Source: Ophiobolus disseminans (Eukaryota; Ascomycota; Dothideomycetes; Pleosporales; Phaeosphaeriaceae). From it: a stretch of DNA of 64,000 nt. Positions 55,652 to 64,000 of this stretch are shown in pieces. The stretch is from contig MU006230.1 of the NCBI GenBank assembly GCA_010093685.1, positions 852,013 to 916,012 of the forward strand. The letters run 5' to 3'. The notes under the pieces were generated by a model. The model did not search any database. It was not told the DNA's origin and worked only from the letters and a program-made list of their open reading frames with translations. The translations under genes were made by a program, and so were the position numbers. The first letter of the stretch is position 1; each line of letters opens with the position of its first letter.

Positions 55652-56209
55652 TCAGCAGTAGCCCGCCGGATTCACCTCGCGCCCATAACTAGCTTTCCAC
55701 TCCTCCATCGACCACCATCCCGCTGACGCATAGCCACAGCCATTATCAATGCCGCCATAAAAGCTCCACACGTCTGCACTATGGCACGTCTGCCCGTTTC
55801 CGTAATTACATCCGTATGCAATAGCTGAGCCCCACACCTGCGCAATCGCTCTACTGTTGAACCAGTATCCATTGCCACACATTTCTGCGAAAGCTCTCTG
55901 AGCGCCCGCGAGGCTAGCTGCGTCGACCCCGTGGTTGCTGCAGTGTGCTCTTGATCCACGAGCAACCAGGGCTGAGCCGGCCTTGGGGGTGTTGAGGGAT
56001 GCAGCCCTTCCCTTCAAGATAGCCTCCGGCGTGATGACAGTGTAGTTCGTTGTGCCATCTTCGTTGAGGTCGACGAAGTATGTGCCGTCGGCGATGCCTG
56101 CTTGAGGCGCGGTGAGAAGAGCTTTGGCTTCGTTGACTGGCGTAGGACTGGCGATTGCACGTCCTGCCAGCGTCGCAAGGAGCAAATGAGGGGTGTAGTT
56201 GATGAACAT
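55652..56209 (-). CDS. Small secreted cysteine-rich protein (effector candidate)
   Basis: An intronless frame of 185 codons. MFINYTPHLLLATLAGRAIA is a signal peptide, followed by a propeptide-like stretch of about 80 residues. The compact C-terminal domain begins at RAHCSNHGVD and contains six cysteines (HCSNHG, EMCGNGYWF, YGCNYGNGQTC, NGCGYA and the terminal AGYC), which could form three disulfides. Trp, Tyr and Gly are abundant. I do not recognise a characterised family; the layout resembles fungal secreted effectors or antimicrobial proteins. It converges on the DUF1996 gene, whose stop is 193 bases away. Confidence 0.78.
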   Translation of the reverse strand: MFINYTPHLLLATLAGRAIASPTPVNEAKALLTAPQAGIADGTYFVDLNEDGTTNYTVITPEAILKGRAASLNTPKAGSALVARGSRAHCSNHGVDAASLAGAQRAFAEMCGNGYWFNSRAIAQVWGSAIAYGCNYGNGQTCHSADVWSFYGGIDNGCGYASAGWWSMEEWKASYGREVNPAGYC

Positions 56210-58090
56210 GTTTTAGGAAGGGTTCGGTTGAAAAGCTACGAACAGCCGGGTGAAGGGAATAGTATAGTAAGTGAGGAAAAAAGTGCTTGAGGGTTGATGT
56301 TCTATTGTTTTGAATAAGAGCTGTTCTTATGTACACAGTGTGACCGCAGCCTTGCATCTCGACGCCAAACTTCTCAAAAACTTTTCGCTGCCGCTTTCTC
56401 AATGCGTTCACCATTTTCCACACGTCTCTCATCTCACCGGACCTCTTACATCTTCTGCAATCCTGTATGGTCACTGAATTCTATTCTTCGGCGTCGAGTT
56501 GGGCAAGCTCCTAGAATAAGGGCGCCACACGCAAGGCTGGGGTCCGATACAGCGTCTCTAGCTTACTCAACACACACCCGGATATCAAAGCTGAGAGTTG
56601 TGTGACCACTATAGATGCAAATGGACAAAATCTCGGCGAGGAAACTTGGTTCTAAAGATACTGACGTTGCTATTGGTCAGATTTCAATTTCAGGGTCTGA
56701 TACATGTAATACGGACGCATTTGGAAAAGATGTCTGGGTCAGCCCAGGAAAATAGATTTCAACGTCACTAGGATGATCCCACCTAATCTGAAGGGACTAC
56801 GAAAGGAACACGAGCGCCGTTGATTGGCTTTCCGAAAAGAAGGGGGTCATCCAACCCTGCGCGAGTGGATTGTGCAATTAGAGAAATACACGTCTTTCAC
56901 AGCAACCCATGGATTGGAGGCCATGATAACATCGAAGTCTTTGTCTACCATTTTGTATCCAGATAGCGGAAAGTGTCGTAGCTAGGCAAGGCAGATAGGT
57001 ATGCTTTATATACGCGACGAAGCAAGCGGTTCCCCACATGGCAGTACTGGATGCTTTATTGATCGCGAGGAAAGCAAAAGACAACATATATAGCGCGCGC
57101 CTTCTTTTGAATCCTGAATCCGCGGTAGTAAAAGAGTGCAGGACGCCATTTGTATGCTAGATGCATGCTTTGTTCTTGTAGCAATTGCAGTCATCCGTTC
57201 CAGAAGCCCCATAAGCATCTCTCATAGGTACATGATGATTATGTCTCTTGTCGCACCACATATCCTCTATTGACAACGGTGATTGAGCTGAGTCTTGGAC
57301 ATCGAGGGTAGGCATGATGTTTGTTTGCAAGCCCACCAAGTCTTGAACCATCGGCCGTTTGAACCCCTATTGTTGATGCACTCCATGAGGATGGAGTTTC
57401 CGTATTTCAGTCCCAGGTCGCAAAGTTCCGGACATGAAGTCCTCGGACAGACGATTCTAGTGCACGAAGCCAAAGAATCATACACCTCGGAAGCGCACGA
57501 TATGTGTCGTCAAGGCGGAGGGATCGCACAACCATGCCACCCCAGCATTGCTTTTTTGACGTCGAGACGCAAGTCATTTATCCTCGCAATGTGGCCTTTG
57601 AGATAACCAAAGCTTGAAGAAGAGAGAATGATGCCGGTCATTGCGCAGAAACGTAGACATTTATACCTCGCACCGCAACGCACACATCCCAGTCCAAACA
57701 TCGCGTAGTTGATCGCTCTTTAATCAGACAACTAGAAGAAGCAGAACATCGCAGCAGATGACGAATTTTTATTCAGCTCATAGCACATGTCGCCAAGTAG
57801 CTTGCAAGCTTCCAAGGTTGGAGAGGAAGCCATGACGAGGAATATTTGCGATTTGAGGACGAACGTCTCACGGACGCCACATCGATTTCGCACATCGCGT
57901 TTTCGACTGCAGGAGCGGCGAGACATAATACTAGACGTCTGCGAGTTGGTAAATTAGAAGAAAGCTAGAGTGGTTGTACATGCGAGGAGGAAGGCGCGGT
58001 ATTGAAATACCATTCCTTAGTGCTTGGAAAATATAGGTAGCCAGCTCAGTCCACTGTTATCGGCGTGTTGGTAGTTGATTAAGCAGCGGA

Positions 58091-58980
58091 GGCGGATATA
58101 CACACCTAGTACTTGTATTTCTTCGCAACTTTGGCGGTGATTCTTTCATAGAGAAACTGAATCTTCGTGTTGGCATGTAGGTTTCCACAGACGGCAGAGG
58201 CAGCGGCACTCCCATGGTAAGTTCTTTCTTCATCTTCTAGATCCACACAGCCAACAAAACCATGTGTCTGCTATTTTGTGCTTTTGGAACATCAACCCTA
58301 AGTGATAGTCGGAATGAATGATTAGACGAGCAGGAACGCAAGAATTTATATACCAGCCCCTTGGCCAGCATATCTTGAAGATGTCTTTGATTGGAGACTC
58401 TCGAGGCAGAAGCAGCATGCCTCTACGAACATGTCGATTTGTAAGACCAGTTCCAGCACCCATGTGATGGAGTTTATAATGTTTCTGAGCCGCACGGAAG
58501 AAGCGCAACATCGCCTGCTCTTCAGTCGACTTTTAACGTTCAGTGAATTCTTCACTTTCATGGCTGCTTTCTGATGTATCTTGCGGACAAACATCAAGCT
58601 CCTCCCCCATCCTTTTAGATTCGTCAAGTCTGGCGCAAAGCCATACCACGCTCTGGCCGTATCTTCAACAGGAAAGAAGGTCAAGCCATCACGACTGTTG
58701 TTCGTGGTTTCCAGACACACATGGACGGGCGAACCCGGAATTTTATTCGAATGCCAGAGCGAAGGAAGAGGACATCATTTCGAGAAAGACTTGTTTTGGC
58801 AGGACGACATCACAACTCCAGGTTCTGTTTTTTTGGAAAGAGCACCTGGGCAGTCCAAGCCCTCACTCATGAATCTGCAAGACCTTTGATTTGAACGATT
58901 CGGACGCAAGCACAAATGACTTCGCGTGTGTCGGATTTCGAAATACTGACAAGTAGTGCATGAGTTGAGAAGTATCCTTC
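58091..58980 (-). pseudogene. Possible degraded or unresolved multi-exon gene
   Basis: Coding-like segments in order on the minus strand: MKDTSQLMHYLSVFRNP from 58981, a segment ending RMGEELD, STEEQAMLRFFRAAQKHYKL from about 58530, and a C-terminal CVDLEDEERTYHGSAAASA ... KKYKY to a stop at about 58091. The middle segments can be linked by a 63-base intron-like piece, but the last junction needs a poor donor or a frameshift. No domain is recognised. The opposite strand also has a 100-codon frame here, so the strand itself is uncertain. Confidence 0.25.
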
Positions 58981-59325
58981 ATCGACGCGTGAGGCTGAAT
59001 ATATACTGTCAGCACGGCACCTTAGTTCACACAGTACATGTGAACTGCATCCTCATGTGACCCTTAGTCACATGCTTACTCATCTGGTTGTGTATATAAT
59101 CGCTCTCCGTAGCTCTCTCAATACAACAACCTTCTCCCTCTTTTCTGCCCTGTCTCTCACATCCGACATATACGCTTCATCAAAGCCGACTAACCGAATG
59201 TAGCTTTGAGTTACTAGCTGGATCTCCAAGCATCAAGTTTGTCCAAGGCGACTTTGGTCTCACATGTCATGACATCGTATTATGTTTGATACGAGAAGAG
59301 CAGAGTGGCAGGACCATATAGTTAC

Positions 59326-59559
59326 CTCAGAGTCGATTTGAAGTCCAGCAGCACAACCAGAAGAAGCCATCGCGCGCCTTATGTGATGCTTTTCGTTGGA
59401 AGTCGTGGATCGTACGGCAGACATGAGATATGCGCGTGGAAGTTTCGAGAGGAGCGGAGCGAAGGACATGAGTGGTCTTTTCAAACCTTTTGAGAAATAA
59501 CAAGATGCGAATGTGATGAGAAGAACTAGTGCAGACGGAGGAGAGGAGGGGTTTATATA
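59326..59559 (-). other. Repeat unit B: TATA box, purine tract and short ORF
   Basis: Minus-strand TATATAAACCCCTCC at 59559-59545 is followed by CCTCCGTC, CATCAC and, 83 bases on, ACCACTC-ATG (ATG at 59469). The 48-codon frame MSFAPLLSKLPRAYLMSAV ... ends at a GTAACT donor (59325). Unit A repeats this layout. Confidence 0.35.
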
Positions 59560-60443
59560 CCCCATACTCCTAATTTCGAGCCAGCCAGATATGACATGCC
59601 TCAAGGCTTGTTTCTGGACCATGATGAGTACCCGTGTCGTTTTTTCTTTCGCATCGATGAAGACGCAAAGAGCATATAGCTCTGATGTGGCTGTCTGGAG
59701 GATCCCATCGACTTTCATCGTGGATGTTCTTCGCAACTTCTTCCTTCGAGTTCTCAAATCCACATGTCTTGTTCGCAATGTGGTTTCGGTCCTTCCCATC
59801 AGCCAGTTGCTCGACGAATCTGACTCCATGATTTCAACGCTGGACATTTTGAGAAGACGATAACATGGCATAATGTCTCCATTGCTTTGGCTATAAAGAA
59901 GCGCAGTCCAGACATTGATGTCGCAGCGCGAGGTTTTAGATCCACAAGGCATGCGGAACGGCAATGTTGTATATTTGCATTGGACGGAACCAAAATACAT
60001 CACGCCAGACAGCGAGAGGGAAGAACACAACTACTCAATTTGAGTCCTTTGGTGCCGGAGCAGAGAGTTCAGCCAGACATGCCCACCTTGCCGCATGGAT
60101 TTTGGTGAGGCGCAGACAAGCACACATCTGGGCATGAATGCGTCCTGCCACGTTTTTCGATCGGACCAAACCGCAGAGGGCCAAGCACATGGATCGGTTC
60201 CTGATGTACTTCCAGGCACAGAAACGCTCGAGACATCGCAACTGGAGTTTTGAATTTAGGCTCGCAGTCATGCCATCCTGCGAACAGCGTTTTGAAAGCG
60301 ACCTCCAGCAGAACCCAGCACATACGTAGGTGCTCATATCATTTCAGGCGCAGAGGCACACAGGACATCAACCTTCTGATTGTATGTTTAGGGGTACAGC
60401 CATGCTGCATCTTCGTCAAAATTTGAGCGCAGCCAGAAACCAG

Positions 60444-60723
60444 TCATATAGTAGTCTGTCGATGCTTTCGAGACACCAAAAGAAACAAAAGACATGCGTG
60501 TATAGTAGGATTGGTTTGGAGGAGACGGAAGAACAAAAGCCATGAAGGTATTGTTGTAACTTTTATGAGCTCGGAAGACCAGAGAACATCTTCGTACTGG
60601 GATGCTCTTTTTGGAGAAGGCGGAAGAGTCGCACTCATGAGTGGTGTCATGTAGTTTTGGAAAGACCGCAAAAGCGCTGCGTGATGATGGGAAGGACGGA
60701 GGAGGACGGAGGGGGTTTATATA
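60444..60723 (-). other. Repeat unit A: TATA box, purine tract and short ORF
   Basis: Minus-strand TATATAAACCCCCTCC from 60723, then CCTCCGTC, CATCATCAC and, 78 bases on, ACCACTC-ATG (60638). The frame from the ATG at 60650 has 69 codons (MTPLMSATLPPSPKRASQY). Promoter and start context match unit B while the coding parts have diverged. Confidence 0.35.
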
Positions 60724-61004
60724 TGCGTTGGGAGTGGGGGATGAGTTAGCTTGGTCATCTCAAGTCGAAGGAAGACGGGAGGAAGGGAAACGGAGTCGGG
60801 GTGGCAATCATATAAAGGTGATCTAAATCATTCCGTGAATCCTCTATGTGCTGTACAATCTGCCCATGTGTCTAAACGACCTAGAGATGCCCATGTTAAC
60901 CATCTATTTCGTGCGTAAAATGCCCCAACGAACCCGTTGAACGCCCACCAAACACCTATAATGCTGCATGCCATCATGTTTCAAACCCTATCCAAACTCC
61001 GTTG

Positions 61005-62071
61005 CTACTCTAACCCCCCCATACACCCCTTCCTAACCTTCATATTAACAACCCCACCCACCCCAAACGCCGGCACAATCCTACATATCCGCGCCACAGC
61101 ACTCATACCCCAATCCCTGACAACCTTTGCCGCCCTCCCATCCAGCCCCCCCAGCCCCACCCCAGGCCTATTATACAAATCCAGGCCCAGCAAGTGCAGC
61201 GGCGTACTCACCAACTGCACCGCCGCAGGCGTAACAAACTGCGCCACGCTCGCGCTGCTCATGTACGCCTGCACGCCGTCGCTCATGTGCTTCTCGAAGC
61301 GCGGCGCAAGCAGCGGGGGGAGATTGAATGACGCGAATATGGTGAGGCAGTCGCGTATGGTGAAGAGTGCGAATGTGGGTAAGGGCACGGGGCGCGAGGA
61401 CCCTGCGGAGCCGAAGAGCTGGGTGAATTTGTTGTCTTTGTAGAGGCAGAGGGTGAGGTTTGCGGCGCTGGTGGCGAGGAATTTGGGGGTGCCGGATGTA
61501 GTTGAGGAAGGGGGGGTGGAGTGGAGCGTGGAAGATATGGTGTCGATTGTGTTGGCGGTGAAGTAGGTGCCGAAGTAGAGGCTCTGTTGGGTTGGAGGGT
61601 TAGTACGATGCGCTGGTGTGTGGTTAGAGGAGGGTTGGGGAGACGTACGAATATTAAGGCGAAGGGCTTCGAGCCGATGAAGCGGTGCGGTCGGAGCAAT
61701 AGCTCTTTCGCGCTTTGCTTCAGGCTGTCTCCTAGCGAGTTTCTCCCGCTCGCGTTCTCGATTATGCCTTTATCTATCATGGTGATGATGGGTGCGACGA
61801 GGGCGCCAGCAGCACTTGCAGATAGCGCATCTACGCCAACCCGCAGACCCAGCTTCGATGTATTCCAATCGCGCTTCTCAGCAGTGGGTATGCCCTTCTC
61901 GGCCATGGTGGGTGGGCTGGATGACGCGGACAGTAGCAGTGGAAGGTTCGGTTTCGGTATCGAGGATGATATGGGTGCGTTGAGAGCTGGAATAGTTTGT
62001 GCCTCGGACTGTGCAAGACTTCGCAAGCCTTGTGCTTCCGCGTTCAAGCCTCCGAATCTGTCCTCCCCCAT
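61005..62071 (-). CDS. Conserved fungal membrane protein, possibly mitochondrial
   Basis: Exons 62071-61649 and 61583-61005 sum to 333 codons plus stop. The intron has donor GTACGT and acceptor AACAG. The first 55 residues are Ala/Ser/Pro-rich and lack acidic runs, and an alternative start at MAEKGIPTAEKRDW is possible. The core is hydrophobic and well ordered: LGLRVGVDALSASAAGALVAPIITMIDKGI, LLLRPHRFIGSKPFALIFSLYFGTYFTANTID, then FALFTIRDCLTIFASFNLPPLLA and LVSTPLHLLGLDLYNRP. Several segments could span a membrane, and the R-P-H-R-F/PFALIF pattern recalls carrier-like fungal proteins of the mitochondrial membrane. The transport function, if any, is not established. Confidence 0.78.
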
Positions 62072-63022
62072 TGCAATCTCCTCCTGTGATTCACAAACTC
62101 TCTCTTTCTGTGCTGCATATATACCAGCTTATCTTGCGAAGTTATGTGCAGGCCTTCAATCGTTGGGACCGTATCATTCTGTGTCGACTACGCGTGCTCG
62201 GAAGGTGAGAGTCCAGCGAAGGAGTCACCTTGGTAGTCAATAGATCGAACCGGAAAACAGCGGTCTGATGATGTCGGCAACGATAGCGTAGCGCTGATTG
62301 AAAAGTTGCCGGACCCTGGTACAGACGCCGACCGAAGTCGGAGGAAATATACCCGAGCTCGACGGCCCCACAGTTGGCGTCTAACGTCTGACATGGCGCG
62401 ATCCGAGTCCATGTTATTGGCGTGTCCTAAGTATGCGAGGCTAGCATCGGCTGAGGGATACTTGCGTTCAACAGCGTGTGCATGCACATCATATTGACGA
62501 AAGCCAGATTCGGCTGAGTGATTCTGATCTCGCCATGGCAGTAAAGTCTGGCCAATGTCGAGAGGAAGGTTATGCGAGATAACTAGCACGGCAATCACGA
62601 TCATAGATTTGATGTCATCTCATTTGCATTTCTCGTCCTTCGTTGCTTGCCATTCCGTTCCACCCCACGCCCCATCATGCCCTCTCCACTCCCTAATCAT
62701 GCCTCCCCATATCCAGCGCTTTCAACGGTAAATAAAACGGTCCTCTCTTCGGAAGCTTGTAATGTTAAGAGAAGCCTACGATCCGATCCGTCCATCATGC
62801 AACCATTAGACGCGCCCGAACACCTTGCGCCCCCATGAGTCCCTTTTCTCTAACGCCAAAGAAAAGTGCCACGAGAATCCGTCCATCAAACGAAGAAGAA
62901 GAAGAAACAAGTGAATTACTGCCTCCCAGGGGCGAGCAGCAATCGTAACAGAGAAGTGAAGTGCGCGCAGGGAAATGGCGAAAACAAAGTGGCTTAGGGA
63001 ATTATTACCTTTGAGTCTCATA
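62072..63022. other. Intergenic
   Basis: 951 bases between two minus-strand genes, holding the promoter of the membrane protein gene and the bem1 3' end. A GAAGAAGAAGAAG run lies near 62891. No gene found. Confidence 0.55.
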
Positions 63023-64000
63023 TCATTGATATGGATGCTGTCCATTCCTTGGCGTGACGCTGAGTGTCAGCTTCGGGTTTCTTTCCACTGCGATCTGGAG
63101 GTCCTCGTCGTTTTCAATCGGGTAGAAGTGGCCTTCGATCTCATCTCTATACTCGACCATTAATTCTTCATCAGACTCGCCCGGGCGCTCCATTTGCCTC
63201 CGCTCCTTGAGCTTAGTGTAGAGATCTACGAACTTTAGCGAGATGGGCATGCGAATGACCACGCAGTTGTCCTCCTCGAACCAGACCTTGATCTTCAGTG
63301 CAGACAGTGTCCCGGTTCCGGTGTTGGTTGTGGTGGTTGAGACGGACGAGTGTTGGTGGTTTATTGGTGGCGGGTTGAGGTTGGTCGAGTAGGCCTGTGA
63401 GGCGGAAGATTGACCTCGCTGGTGGTTGGGGTAGGTGGGGCCTGTGGAGTAGGGTGTGACTGGAGTGGTGGCCTGGAGCTGATCAGCAGAAGACTGCCTG
63501 CTTGTTCCCTGTGACGGGTTCGATGACCGCGCAGACTGCTGCGACAAGCGGTATTCCTCTGCGGCCACGATATCGGGGTCGATCTCGTAGTCGCCTTGTC
63601 TAGGCGCGAAGAAGCCCTTTACCAGCGGCCCGTGCGTGATGTGGTTGCCGAGCTTCAGCAGGTTCTTGATGTACTCGTCGAGGTTTGCGCGGCGGCCGTT
63701 CGATATGTTGTCGGTGACGTACGTAACGGGACCGGGCATGAACGGAAGTGTGCGCTCCCCTGAGCCGCTGGTGCCTGCCTCCACCGGGTATGTGGCGATG
63801 AGCTGTATCTGGAGGTCGTAGAAGTCCTGGTACAGACGCTGCAGCTCCCAGTGCCGGCCGTCCTCCATCTGGCACTCAATGATGAACCAGAAGATGTCGT
63901 CGGCGAAGCAGTAGCGCGGGACGCATGCCTTGACGGGCGCGAGAAGGTTGTCCGATGTGCGGTAGTTGCCTCGTGGTGGCTGAGCCATTGATCCGTTGCG
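63023..64000 (-). CDS. bem1: Polarity scaffold Bem1/Scd2, C-terminal part (PX and PB1), cut by window edge
   Basis: The frame is open through the ATG at 63988 to base 64000 (RNGS before MAQPPRG), so the N-terminal SH3 domains lie outside the window and that ATG is internal. The PX domain runs from VPRYCFADDIFWFIIECQ through HWELQRLYQDFYDLQIQLI and LPFMPGP to NLDEYIKNLLKL. A Ser/Gln/Pro-rich linker follows. The PB1 domain starts ALKIKVWFEEDNCVVIRMP and has the acidic EGHFYPIENDEDLQIA motif that binds the PB1 domain of the Cdc42 exchange factor Cdc24. Bem1 holds Cdc42, Cdc24 and PAK kinase together at sites of polarised growth; PX binds phosphoinositides. Confidence 0.93.
   Translation of the reverse strand, partial: RNGSMAQPPRGNYRTSDNLLAPVKACVPRYCFADDIFWFIIECQMEDGRHWELQRLYQDFYDLQIQLIATYPVEAGTSGSGERTLPFMPGPVTYVTDNISNGRRANLDEYIKNLLKLGNHITHGPLVKGFFAPRQGDYEIDPDIVAAEEYRLSQQSARSSNPSQGTSRQSSADQLQATTPVTPYSTGPTYPNHQRGQSSASQAYSTNLNPPPINHQHSSVSTTTTNTGTGTLSALKIKVWFEEDNCVVIRMPISLKFVDLYTKLKERRQMERPGESDEELMVEYRDEIEGHFYPIENDEDLQIAVERNPKLTLSVTPRNGQHPYQ

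Larger units (their letters stand above)
56210..61004. other. 4.8 kb gene-poor region with diverged repeated units
   Basis: No gene can be modelled with confidence. Open frames of 60-256 codons overlap on both strands and mostly begin at non-ATG codons. Four TATATAAA boxes on the minus strand lie at 57005, 58345, 59552 and 60716, spaced 1164-1340 bases. The two at right have related flanks (next entries). A stretch at 58091-58980 minus has coding-like segments in shifting frames and may be a degraded or multi-exon gene. Confidence 0.5.

Noticed and set aside
58581..58889. 102-codon plus-strand frame ending LMNLQDL
   Set aside because: Begins at TTG after an in-frame stop and competes with coding-like minus-strand segments; strand cannot be decided.
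59260..60030. 256-codon minus-strand frame
   Set aside because: Opens at TTG and reads through the TATA box and the start region of repeat unit B; composition not protein-like. Treated as chance.
61521..62243. 240-codon plus-strand frame
   Set aside because: Antisense to the two-exon membrane protein gene, whose splice phases and hydrophobic pattern are consistent.
1..64000. CRISPR arrays, bacterial operons, rRNA or complete tRNA genes, recognisable transposase or reverse transcriptase genes
   Set aside because: None seen; gene structure is eukaryotic throughout and no regularly spaced short repeats or element enzymes were found.

Overview
The window is fungal nuclear DNA, most likely from a filamentous ascomycete. 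Nearly all genes carry one to five introns of about 45-100 bases with GTRNGT donors, CTRAY-type branch points and YAG acceptors. Typical filamentous-fungus families are present: Zn2Cys6 regulator, HET domain, GFA domain, DUF1996, Kre9/Knh1, Bro1 and Bem1. The set of secreted plant-cell-wall enzymes and small secreted proteins suggests a plant-associated, perhaps Dothideomycete-like, species; that placement is inference.

Layout. 1-31 kb is mainly housekeeping: a Zn2Cys6 regulator cut by the left edge (-), a BTB/POZ protein (-), a PAP2-type membrane lipid enzyme (-), a GFA-domain protein (+), the ESCRT-associated protein Bro1 (-), an 845-residue unknown protein (-), the condensin ATPase Smc2 (-), a Pho80-like cyclin (+), a Kre9/Knh1 cell-wall protein (+), an Xaa-Pro aminopeptidase (+), and a Nudix hydrolase (+). 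28-56 kb is an accessory, secretome-rich stretch: GH26 mannanase with CBM35, GH5 glycosidase, small secreted cysteine proteins, PL1-like pectate lyase, secreted amidase, CE8 pectin methylesterase, a DUF1996 protein and another cysteine-rich secreted protein, mixed with a divergent pair of HET genes and two nuclear-type zinc-binding proteins. 56.2-61.0 kb is gene-poor and holds diverged repeat units with TATA boxes. 61-64 kb has a conserved membrane protein (-) and the PX-PB1 end of Bem1 (-), cut by the right edge.

How the genes fit together. The GH26, GH5, PL1 and CE8 enzymes attack mannan, other beta-glycans and pectin; pectin methylesterase prepares the substrate for pectate lyase. The most novel item is a small family of secreted proteins at 35.0-40.4 kb. 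Two members (37876-38469 and 39731-40399) share a signal-peptide exon of 30 or 29 codons, a common core around a W-x-G-x-x-G-I-x-V motif, and a D-C-x(10-12)-C-G pattern, and both are interrupted before the DC-x-CG part by a phase-0 intron. The second carries an apparent one-base insertion at a splice donor. An inverted copy of the promoter of the first lies about 0.8 kb upstream.

Exon boundaries were worked out by hand from splice consensus and phase; those that sum to an intact frame are stated. Gene assignments rest on recognised motifs, not on searches.
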